A DNA stretch of 64,000 bases, taken from assembly GCA_024734555.1 (NCBI GenBank), contig JANPWX010000062.1, forward strand, positions 1,217,541 to 1,281,540, in the 5' to 3' direction. Made by a program: the position numbers and the translations under genes. Position 1 is the first letter of the stretch. Every line of letters starts with the position of its first letter. This DNA is from Trochalopteron elliotii. Its lineage: Eukaryota; Chordata; Aves; Passeriformes; Leiothrichidae. Shown here one piece after another: positions 37,438-48,523 of this stretch. The notes below the pieces were generated by a model. That model worked only from the letters and a program-made list of their open reading frames with translations, was not told the DNA's origin and searched no databases.

Positions 37438-40400
37438 CCTACCCTAGTATTTTCTTTTTCTATCAGGTCTTATAATCAAGTCTTTTAATCCTTCTCTTGC
37501 AGGTTTTTCCTGATGAGCAGAAGGAATGCTCAGTCCCTTGACATTTACAGGTTCACATGTAAGCACTTTCTGACTGCAAACCTTAGACATTCCATTTTTT
37601 TTTAATAAACTCATAACATTTTGTCATTGAATTTAAATAGAAATATGACCTCAAAAGGTTTAAATTTTTCAGACTTCAGAGTAGCTGAAAAAATAACAGG
37701 AAGCAAAAAATCTGAAGGGCAGAAGATTTTACTATATAATGTCATCTCATTCCAGTTGTAGAGAAAGGAAAGGTAGAATAATTATCCCACTCATAGGACT
37801 TACTGTCTCTTCTGCTTATGCATGTAATTCTAAAACATTATTATATTGTCATGATGATATTTATTGTTTTTTGATTAAGTGCTGACTGCATGCTAAATAT
37901 AGGAGCTATATTTTGATACTTGGAAATGTTTTTATTGCGTGCAAGAAATGTGCATTCCAGAGTGTGATTAGCTAATTAAAGTAAGTGAGGTGGAAGTTGA
38001 AATCAAAATCTCACATGAACTGTTGGGTTTGTTTGTATACAAATGCAGTTTTTGAAGATGAGAGAGCCTGGAGAACTGTGCTTGAGAACAATGAAACTGT
38101 ATAATTTCTGTTAATACCATCTTTGACACAAGTTGGTAATGTATATATATATATTTAACATTCTAATAAAAATAATTCTAATTCTGTGTTCATCTTGTAG
38201 CTCTTATAAACTGTTTTTTCTTTTTCCTTAAAAAGATTGAAGATTGATGCTTTAAATATAGTGAGATTCATCCTTTATAGCTTTTATAGAGCTAAAATTT
38301 AGAAGTAAAAAACTGAACAAGTGATTTAGGCTTCCTTTCAGTTGGTGATGATAAATAAGTATGAATCAGGTTTTATTTAGCTCTGCAACAGACATCTTAA
38401 ACAAGTCAGATGATCAATTTTACAGGATTCCATTGATCTTTGTGGCTGCAGAGGAATTCTAGAGTATTACTATGAACAAGGCAAAGAGATTGCATCTACT
38501 TTGCAATATTGACTTAATAATAATTTCTTTAGAAGACTAGAAAAAGATATTTGCTTTCCAGATTTGCTGCCAGTTCAGACACCTCCAAATATGAAACATT
38601 CTGTAACAAAATTAGTATAAAAAGAAGTTGGGTTTTTTTCTGTTAGCATAATCATCCAACAGCATAAAGTAAATGTTTTTCTTCTTTTAGATGTTTAACA
38701 GTTCAACATCTGAGGAATATAAAGAACCTTTTGAATAATTTTTAGTAATTTTTTCTGTTTCAAATAAAACTTAATGAAGGTGTTTTATTATATTTTACTA
38801 AAACAACACTTTACGTTTGTCTTTTTTTTCTTATTAATGAGGTAGGATTGAGACTACTTTGCGGAAGAGTAATGCAGAACAGGAAAGTGAAATGTCTTCT
38901 GAGCTGTTAGTGAATTACAGATTACCAGTCTTCTTCAATCCATAAACAGAAATAATTTCACGTCTGCTTTGGATTTATTGCTAGTTAAAAACAAGTCATT
39001 GTTATTTTGAATTACAGTATCAATATTTAATATAGCATTTCCCATCAAGAAACAGCCCCAATGGGGCAGGGAATAGTGCAGAACTGTGTAACAGAGTCAG
39101 CAAGTTCAGCTGCATTTCCTCTGTGTGAAAGTTATCATTGCAAGCCCTTTGCCAGCTTTCTTCTTCCTCTATTATATCTACTCTCTGGTGGATGTCGTAT
39201 TAGAGACTGCAGCCAAAACTCCCTCCATTCTTCACCTATTGGTGCATAAAGGAATCTGTGACAGATGCTGCGGCATCATGCAGTATTCAGAGACCAATGT
39301 ATTAATTTAATAAATGTTTTTGCAGCCTTATGGCCTTGCCAAAGATTACAGTCTCAGTTAAATGGAAAGATAAAGATTGCCTCCTACAGGAACTGAAGCT
39401 GGTGTTCAGTATAGTGATGTCAGATCGTTTTGATAGCATATATACAATGAAACAACAACTAAAAAGAAAAACATAGATAAGAAATTTCCATCTTTAATGG
39501 GATTATAGTATTAAGAAAAGTACAGCAATTCTACCTAACATGGTAACTGTAGGAAAAAAATATTTAAGGCTTATAGAATGATCCTTCTTGTCTTACAGAG
39601 TGAAGTGTCATCTGAAAACTGTAACTTTTGAACCAATTATCAACTTTAAAACATAAAATTTGATAACTTTTTTAGAATACTTTTCATGTGAAAAATGAGT
39701 TATAATTTCATAAGACAGAAATATACATCTATTGATAGTAAATTAAAAAGGAACTTTTGTTGTTTTTCTTTGTTTCAAATAAATAATCGTGGGTTCTGCA
39801 AAGGCTTGATTTACTGTAATTTGTTTTCATGATTTTATGAACAAGATTCAGGTGCTCACACTTGTTGGGATGATCATGGAGAATGACTGAAAAATCATAG
39901 AAAAGGAGCAAGATCTGAAAGAAAAGGCTTAGTAGATGTCACTTCTCTACAGAAAGGTAGAAAAACACTTGAGGTCCTGAGGCAAGCTAAGAAACAGTAC
40001 CTTTGAAAATTGTAGGAGTGTACACAAAATCACTGAAGAATATTTTTGTAACCATTTAAATGTCTAGGACTTAATGATAGGTGTTGTGTTGCACAAACAC
40101 AGGCAGGAAAATATAATTTCACCAGCTATTTTAAGCAACAGTGAAGCTGTATACTTGATATTCTTTAGTGATGCTCTTTTTAACACATAGATTTACTTAA
40201 ATGCAAATACATGCTATATGTAATATTGGGCCAGCTGGGGTAATTTATGGAAAAGGAAAAGAAGTTACAAACATGAATGCTCCATTTTATTCCATAGAAC
40301 TCAGAAAATGAGAACTTATATTTTCAGTCAGTATTGTTTTGTACTGAATGTGCTTTAAATTGGAACAAATAAAAGGACCTTTGAAAATGAATTAATACAA

Positions 40401-41423
40401 AGACAAGACTAAGTCTGTGAATCAGCAATCTGCAATTTGGAATTTACAGTGTTGTGTGTGGGTTTTTTAATTATAGGAAGTCATGGGTTAATTTTGAATG
40501 AATTTGTTTATTCAAGTAAAACAGACATTAATGACCTTATTTATTCTGTTTATTTGGCCTTAACAGATTGACGGGATAGTAATTTTAGTTTTTCCAAGTA
40601 ATAAAATCACATCAGTAACACATATTTATAAGCTACTGTATAGATATTATACTGTAAGTCGTAAATATAGGAGAAAAAAATCTTTAATTAAAGAAGTAGT
40701 ATATAAATTGATTTAAATCTAAATTATATAGATTTAAACAAAAGTTATGCTATTCATATAATCAAAATACAAAAGCAGATGTAATTCTCATTTAGCACAA
40801 CAGATTTTTTATCCTAACAAATGTAATTTTCCTGGGGAAAGCAACTTTTCTTTTTATATTAAATACATTTTCTGCAAAGCATGAGGCAAATGTTTTAAAA
40901 TCTATCAGAATTTGTATAAAGTTTTGTACTTGAAAATTATATGGACATCTTTCACATATAATGATGGGGAAAAAAATGGAAAAAACCAACAGCATGAAAA
41001 CCAAACAAAACTAAAGTTTTTAGAATATTTATAGAACTCAATCTTCCACTTCATACTAGTTCATTATCAAAATACAGGACTAGTACAGCAGAATTAAGGT
41101 TCATTATGTCCCCTGGATCTACTTCAATTTATTTAAAACCAGACAGACTCCATTAACATTTTGTCCAGGCTTCCTAACCCTATACAGTCTTCTCTACTTA
41201 CTCCAGCATTTACAGATGTAGACATAGAGATGCATTAAGTGGAAATGAATCACTCTTAAGACCCCAGCAAAATGAGTGATAAAGCCGAGAACAGAATAGA
41301 GACTCCTCAAACCTTTATCATTGGTCTAATTAATAACAGATTTTTTATCCTACTTAACAGTTTCTGTCAGGTTATATTTTCTGGCCTTTCTTTTAAATGC
41401 AAACAAAATCAAAAACCATAGTA
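37438..41423. other. Unannotated AT-rich sequence
   Basis: About 4 kb without a recognised gene or mobile element. Short (TA)n at about 38143-38154. A 62-codon frame at 39061-39249 (+) sits upstream of an AATAAA at about 39309 but shows no recognisable similarity. Confidence 0.45.
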
Positions 41424-41427
41424 ACAA

Positions 41428-41458
<31 letters not shown>

Positions 41459-41495
41459 CAAAACAAAACCAAAAAAAAAAAAAAAAAAAAAAAAA
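41424..41495. repeat. (AAAAC)n microsatellite followed by poly-A
   Basis: About nine AAAAC units followed by a run of some 25 A. In complement this gives a Phe/Val/Leu-only open frame with no meaning. There is no retrotransposon body immediately upstream, so I treat it as a simple repeat and not as a LINE tail. Confidence 0.95.
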
Positions 41496-42923
41496 GAAAC
41501 TCAAAACCCAACAAAAAAGGGAGATGTTCCAAAGTCTCTTTTCTGGAATTTTATGTTGATTTTAGTTCAGTGTGCACATATGCAGAGTATAAAAACTGTA
41601 ACTTATTCTTTACAGAGCACTGAAAGTAAATATCATAGCCTTCCTCTTCTTAGATGTATGCACTTTCCACTTGAACATTTAACTCTGCTACAAGTCATAG
41701 TTCTTTTAGAAAGAAATTCTCCAGACAGTTTTATATCAAAATAAATTGTCTGCATTGATACACTTGGTGTCAGTTCAATGACTAATTGAGAATTTAAAAG
41801 GCTCAGAATCATGTTAAAATTCAAGCATCCTGTCTCTACATCTGATTAGTCCGTGCCAAGGGGCAATGAGCAGTCAGTGGGAAAAATACTGCTCCATTAA
41901 ACAGTATCTTTGGGCTCCCAAAGACCATTTTTTTTGACAGGCAATCTTTTTCTCAGAATATGAATAATTCCATTCTTGAGAAAATATGTTTTGATTATTG
42001 TAAATGATCAGGTGTTTGTTTTTTTTACACTTCTCACATCAAGGTTCAACAGAGTCCAAAGCACATTCTGATACACTAAGCTGGACAATAAAAAGCTGTC
42101 TAAAATAAGGACTATTCAGTACTGAGTCTTTCAATAAATTGTGTTTCAGATCTGTAAGCCTGATAGTCATATGCTTATATCCATTGCTCTCTGTCTAACC
42201 TCCTACATTATAAGGTTTTAGAGACCTGAATAATAACATCAGAAGCAGAGTCTTTGGAAAGACTAGTGAAATACAGAGATAGTTTAATGGTGTTATTAGT
42301 TTCTTTTTACCCTATATGCTAACCTCAAATAGTGGGTTTGGTTTCTGGTTGTTTTTTTTGTTGTTGTTGTTTGCTTTTTTTGAAGCTTTTTAATTTTAAC
42401 TTATGGCTAACACCAAAACTGTATTTTTAGTTCAACTACTCTTAACTGTGAAAAGATAAATTGATTCTGATTGATGCAGAACGTGACTATGTGTCATGTC
42501 ATGGTGTATCAATCCCAGAGTCAAAAACCTGTGTCTTCTGTGTTTGGAGATGAATAGCCACTGTGATAGCTCACTCTGAGATTTCTTAACAGACTTAGTA
42601 CATTCAGGTATATTTGCCAAACCATCTGAAGGCTGTTTCCTTTGACAATGCTTCAAGAAGGATATGCAAAAATTTCACTCTTTCTAAACATTTAGATCAG
42701 TGCCTGCTCTTTTCACACTCTGTATGACTGGATATATTTTTCTGATTCTTGTGTATATCAACACATTTCAGTTTTTCTCAAATTCCCACCAACCACAACT
42801 TTTCACCAGACTTTCATGGTCATTTTTTAGTCTAATCTTATATATACTATATTTAGTGTCTTTATATGTATTTTCAAACAGGAAAAAAGGAAGTTTACAG
42901 GATGAGCACATCTTTTACAAAAC
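41496..42923. other. Unannotated sequence
   Basis: Nothing recognised apart from a GTT/poly-T low-complexity stretch at about 42349-42382. Confidence 0.5.
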
Positions 42924-43158
42924 TGTGGTGGGTTGACCCTGGCTGTATTACTGAGTGCCCACCAAAGCTACTTTATCACTCCTCCTCAACTTGAAAGGTG
43001 AGAGAAAATACAATTAAAGCCACATAGGTTGAGATAATGACAGGGTGAGATCACTTACCAAATACCATCACAGGCTGAATCAGCTTGACCTAAATTTAAT
43101 TTATTACCAATTAAGATCAGACTAGGGTAATGAGAAAGAAGAGCTCAATTTTAAAAAC
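42924..43158 (-). mobile_element. Partial LTR C, avian ERV family, minus strand
   Basis: Starts TGTGGTGGGTTGACCCTGGC, then GTGCCCACCAAAGC, CTTTATCACTCCTCC, GGTTGAGATAATGACAGGG, GAGATCACTTACCAA, TTTAATTTATTACCAAT and GGGTAATGAGAAAGAAG. This order matches one end (the U5/R side in complement) of an avian LTR family about 1 kb long that carries tandem GGACCCACGCTGGAGCAG-like units. Only the first 235 bp are here; the rest is missing from this position. A fragment of the unit-bearing part of the same family lies at 44736 in the other orientation. Confidence 0.85.
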
Positions 43159-44735
43159 AATCAGTGATCCTAGGAATATTTTGCAAGTGACAGAGCACAT
43201 TATCTTTTATTAGTCCTTCTTCAACACTTTTCTTCATGCATCTTCAATATTAAGTTTTATTATGCTTTCTGAAATTCTGTAAAAAAATTTGTTGTTTTTA
43301 ATTTATTTGAGTATGATTTGGTTTATATAAGTAGTCAGATATTGAAGGCAGTGGGCAGATGACGTGATACTACATAGGCAGTTTAAAAGATTTAATAGAC
43401 TTTTTTAACATGTCAATCTTTTCACTTTGATATTAGGAGACCTCAACAAAATTCTCCTTATCTTGTGTAATCTATTCTTGTTATTGGCTTAAATATAGTT
43501 CTATAAGTAGAAATGTTCATACTGATTTATATTGGGAAAGTTCAAGTCTTAGATTATATTTTTTTGAGAGATCAATTTATCTGTTTATAATTTTTTGGGT
43601 GGTAAAAAATTATAATTTTTAAACTTTTTGTGACAGAGACAGTTGCCATATATCTATGAACCAAATTTTGTGTAACAGAACTTAAATTTTTGTTCAGTTT
43701 TCAGAGCAATACATTTTGTACTGTACTTTTAATAAATGTCATGTCTAAGCTGTATTACCTGTGTGATTTTTTCCTACTTAATCTAAGTCAATGTAATTTT
43801 TAAGCGATTAAGAGGGAATTTCAGAAAACCTATGAGTTATTCATAAAGGAAATATGAAGAGTCTGTTTGTATAAGAACATACCATACCCTACCTGGTTTT
43901 ATTCCGACTAATAATAATGAAAATAGAAATCAGATACCAAGTCCTTCTGTTGCTGGATCAGAAAGAGACAGATGCAAGAGCTCTTTCAAAAACCATGCTG
44001 GAAGTTTATATGAATGCATGCAAGCTTGCAGAGACCAAAACAAATAAATTAAAAAATGCTTTCCAGGGGCAGAAATTAGTAAGATTAATAAAGGCTAAAA
44101 AAGTGTAAAGAAATAATAAGATAGAAGTTTGAAGAACCTAAATATAAGAGATCATGGTATTTTAATTCTCCTCTTACTCCAAAATATGTTCAAATGAAAG
44201 AATAATGCTTATTATAAAGACTACCACCAACAAAACACACTAGGAGAAAAGGAAACACAAAGGTATGCCCTTATTCTTCTACTTTTGAATGGCTAAAAAG
44301 TTAATCAAAATTTGTGTTGCCATCATAGCCGGTATATAATACTAGTGACAATATAGATACTGAGATTCACCAATAAAATACATTTTTTCATTCTTTAAAG
44401 CTCCTAAAAATTAGATAATACATTAAAAGGTTGGCATGTTACTCAGGACTTACAAAATATTTATCAGAGAAATATGCTGAAATTATATTCCTAATTTTAT
44501 AGAACAAGTGTGGTCTAAATAGACAAAATTAGAATTTTAAATCTATGGCAAAATAATTTTTCCAGTAATAGAAATTTTATAAATTTTCAGAGAAATCAAT
44601 GTTGGCATAATTGTAATGAAGGATTGCAATTTCTTGTCTTGTATAAAGGAGAGGATTTCAGAAACAGATTTCCATATAGAGATAGGAGTTTAACAATTTA
44701 ACAATGTGTTTAGTGTAGTAGTCTTCCTTTGAAGT
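43159..44735. other. Unannotated AT-rich sequence
   Basis: Contains a perfect 11-bp inverted repeat with a 7-base loop at 43586-43614 (TATAATTTTTT and its complement). A 63-codon frame at 43917-44108 (+) is Lys/Glu/Ala-rich, without recognisable similarity. Confidence 0.45.
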
Positions 44736-44910
44736 AGAGACCCACGTGCAGCCCGTGGAGGACACCCATGCTGGAGCAGGTGGATGCTGAGAGGAGGCTG
44801 TGAATTGGTGGGAGGCCTACACTGGAGCAGGGTCCTGGTGGACCCATGGGGAGATAAGTTCAACAGAAGCAGGTAGGACTTTCCTGGTAGGACTTCTGTT
44901 ATATTTTCTC
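44736..44910 (+). mobile_element. Partial LTR C unit-bearing part, plus strand
   Basis: Units of the form CCCATGCTGGAGCAGGTGGA, GAGGAGGCTGTGA and CCTACACTGGAGCAGGGTCC, followed by GGTAGGACTT repeated twice, match the repeated internal section of the LTR family whose end lies at 42924-43158. It is conspicuously richer in G than its neighbours. No complete end is visible. Confidence 0.75.
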
Positions 44911-47900
44911 TCCCATATGAGAAGGCTTTGGTGAGTTACTGGCATCAAAGAAGAGTCAACGCACTCCATCAATATTTTACACAATCATTCTTTGCTGGGG
45001 AAGTCGAAAAATAAAACCTGTCCAGAAAAAAAAAAAAAAAAGAAGGATGGACCAAAATTACAATTATTGGTTTTTTTCTGTCAATTACCATTGACAGAAA
45101 AAGTATTAGAAATGTCTTTTGTAACTCAAGATGGAATTGAGATTGACAGGTGAAGTTGAAGGCCAGAGTCAGGAAAACAAGCAGCAGCATTATTAGTTAT
45201 CACAGAGCATATTTCAGCAGCCAATTTTAGAAACAGCATTGAATACAGTGTTTCAAAGAGAAGAGATAATCAGATCAATAATTTACTCTATAATTTTAAT
45301 ACAGTCTCTGCTCAACAAGTGGCTAAGCAAAAATAAAGTTTTAGATTAAATAATATAATTAGTGCACTTAAAGGTCCTGATAAAAATCATAGATTTTCCA
45401 CACTATAGAAACTCCAGACTCAGCTAAGTTTTCTGTATCATATATGCTGCACAAAGGCTAAAGTTGTAACTTCAAATTACTTTCTTCAATATAAGGGCCA
45501 CATAAATAATTTAGAAGCATGTTACCTCTAACATGACATGACACACATTTTATTTTCTCTTTTAAGCTAATTATGTGGTTTATATACCATATTTAGTCTT
45601 TGATCTTAGAAGTTTGAGGGTTTAATAAAATTATGAGGATTTAATTATATCTGTTTGTCTAGGAGCATTTGAAACATGCCAATGTCAATACATTTTCTTA
45701 AAATAATGTTAAATTCATCTAGCACCAGGAAGGGATCAAGTCTTAAAAGCTCACAAAATCAGAGATGAAGAGGAAATTACCAAGATCAGCACAGCTATTT
45801 TTTTTAAATAGGCATTTATAAGTCTACCTATAGGTTTTCTTGGTTTCAGACCTCTCCAATTCAAAAGTTCACCCACTTCAACCTAATATAAATACACCTC
45901 CCGTAAAACTGGGAAGCATTTTCTTGGGAAGAATTCAGTTTTGACTTTTATCTTGCCTGAAAAATCTAGACAGTGTTGTAGAATTATTTTGCCTGTTACT
46001 TTAAGAGAAGTGTAATATCAACACAGTCTTAATCAATTTTTTTTAATAATTCCAGTCTGACTATGCTGGCTGTTCTTGATTCTGTTTTGCTTTGCTCCCC
46101 TAGAACGTGTTGTTCAAACTGGACTTCTGAGCAGTTCAAATTGGACTTCTCCACCAAAATCTGAGTTATATGTTAGGAGAGCTGTCAATGGTATCTAGAT
46201 AGTCTAATGTGTAAAGTACTGGGAAAATTTAATTAATTGAAAAGGCATTTTATTATGTTGATGGCTTGATTACATACTTATAACAAGTGAACAGTCCCAT
46301 GTAATTTTCCCAAGAAGTAATAATGAAAACACAAAAAGCCTGAACTCTTAACCTCCCCTAAAACCCAAAAAATTGCAAGTTATTACCACAGACCTGGTTA
46401 AAGGATAATGCTGGTTAAACAATATTTTAATTAGTAATGCAAAATTTGAGATATACCTGTGAAGTAAGATAACCTCATTAAAGTTACTTAATTGAGCCAA
46501 TGTTAAGCATACAATTCAGAGTGGCAGCCTTGACAAAGTCGTATTTAGGAAGCTTTCTAAAAGAACATATCTTTGTGGGGCTTTTTTGAGATATTTTTTA
46601 ATTTGAATACTTATGAATAAAATTGTGAAATTTTGCAGGAAGGTGTTGATTTTTTTTTAATCTTTGTCAGAAACCAGGCAGATTTCCCAAGTTAAGGTTT
46701 CTTGCCAACAAGCCTATCTCTGTAGCAGTCTAAAAATGTCAGCTATCTGCCATGAAACTGGATACCTCATTGCCTACTAGGTCTATCTTTAGCCAGGATA
46801 CTCCATGGAGAGAGGGTTTCTTTTTATGATATGCGGGGAATGTGAATCCTGAAGCTGAGCTGGCAGGAAGCTTTGCATTTCTGATGTTCTGGCAGCATCT
46901 GCTTGAATAGGATTTCTTTGGGCATAGACTCATTCAGCTTTGTGATAGTAGTTGGGAAGCTGAGACTTCAGATCTGCAGTGGGCATTTTATTTCCAAGTT
47001 AAAGCCCCCAAATATCAGTTGTTTAAAAATTGTTGTTAAAAAAATTCCTCCAATGTGAGAATTTAATGTAAAAATGTATTTCTGAATCCTCTTTCATAAA
47101 ATTTCTGGAGTTATGAAGTGTTAAAAGGGACAACGCAAATAATAAGGATGAAACCAATTTATATCATCATAATGAAATTGTGTTTTGCCTTAGAAAATTT
47201 GAACTTACCTTGCTCCTTTCCCATTGGCAAACATAACTTTGCCCTTTCCACATACAGTGAGCCCATTTCAAAATTTCTTCTCTTTGTGTTAACAGGACAG
47301 AGAGCAGTTTTCAACAGGTCAGATGTACATTAACTTGAACAGAAGAATTGAACAGTCTCATCAACTATCAGATTAGAAAGAACATCAGGTTTAATTTTTA
47401 CTCTTTTCTGGTAATATATTAATCTATATTCATTTATTTTCATATTTTCTTGAAGGAACTACTGTGTTTCAAGAATAAGAGTTCTTATTAACTAGTTATT
47501 TTTCATATAATATAATATGAATACTTAAAAATTGTAGTGGTTGAGCCAGAAAAATGCTTTCATTTTTCTCAAAAATTTTTTTTATTTAAAGTCTCACAAT
47601 GCTTTACAAAATACTTTCTGTTCTTTTACCTCAGAAAATACTTTAAATTTTATGTAAGTTCAAGGGCAAATCATGGCTTACAGGTTCTGAGTTGTGGGTG
47701 AGGATTTTTTGTTTTGTTTGTTTGTGTGTTTGTGCGGGGTTTTTTTCAGGTTAGTAAGTTCAATATTGCTTTAAAATTGGTTCTTCCTCTGTGTGTTTAA
47801 AATAAAAAAAATATCTCAGCAAATTCACATTCCTGTATTTTTTGCTTTGGCATTCTAAAACATGTATCTCTGTGCAATTCCTGAGAGGTTGTGCAAGCAT

Positions 47901-47920
47901 TGTTGTCTTTGTGCAAGCTC
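44911..47920. other. Unannotated AT-rich sequence
   Basis: Contains a perfect 12-bp inverted repeat with a 6-base loop (45073-45102, TTTTTCTGTCAA arms) and a 22-bp direct duplication at about 46112-46150 (GTTCAAACTGGACTTCT, then GTTCAAATTGGACTTCT). No gene is recognised. Confidence 0.5.
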
Positions 47921-48523
47921 TGTGTTGGCTTTGGCTGGGATAGCATTAATGTTCTTCACAGTAGCTGGTATGGGGCTGTGTGTTGGATTTGTGCTGAAAA
48001 CAGTGCTGATGACTCAGGGATGTTTTCATTATTTCTGAACAGCACTGACACAGAGTCAAGCCATTTTCTGCATCTCATGCCACGACACCAGTGAGGAGAC
48101 GGGATGCAAAAAAATTAGGAGAGGACACAGACAGAACAACTAATGCTAAATGTCCCTAGGGACATTCCGTACCTCATGATGTGCTCTCTACATAATCCTG
48201 GGTGCAGAAAAATTAAGGCTGACATGCTCAAAATAATGGTGTTTGTCTTCCCAGGTCACCATTACGTGTGATGGAGCCCTGCTTTCCTGGTAATGGCTGA
48301 ACACGTCTGACTGTGAGAACTGGTGAATGAATTCTTGTTCTGCTTTGCTAATTCCTGGTTTTGCTTTGTTTCCATGTACAGCTTTTGCTTACCTTTTAAA
48401 CTGTTTTTTTATATCAACCCAAAAGTTTCCTCACTTTTATTCTTCTGATTCTTTCCCCATTTCTCACCAGAAGGAAGTGCCAGGGTGGTTGTGTGGTTGC
48501 TGGCTGGGATTAAACCACAACCA
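47921..48523 (+). mobile_element. Solo LTR B (copy 2), avian ERVL family, plus strand
   Basis: About 600 bp starts TGTGTTGGCTTTGGCTGGGA and ends GGCTGGGATTAAACCACAAC plus a few bases. It is the same family as 36883-37437, in opposite orientation. Shared landmarks are GTAGCTGGTATGGGGCTG, TTTGTGCTGAAAACAGTG, ACACAGAGTCAAGCC, GGTGTTTGTCTTCCCAGGTC, GTGATGGAGCCCTGCTTTCC and AATGGCTGAACACG. The TATA region (CTCTACATAATCCTGGG) and the polyadenylation region look degraded, so it is probably inert. No clear target-site duplication is seen. The 67- and 70-codon frames inside are not genes. Confidence 0.93.
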
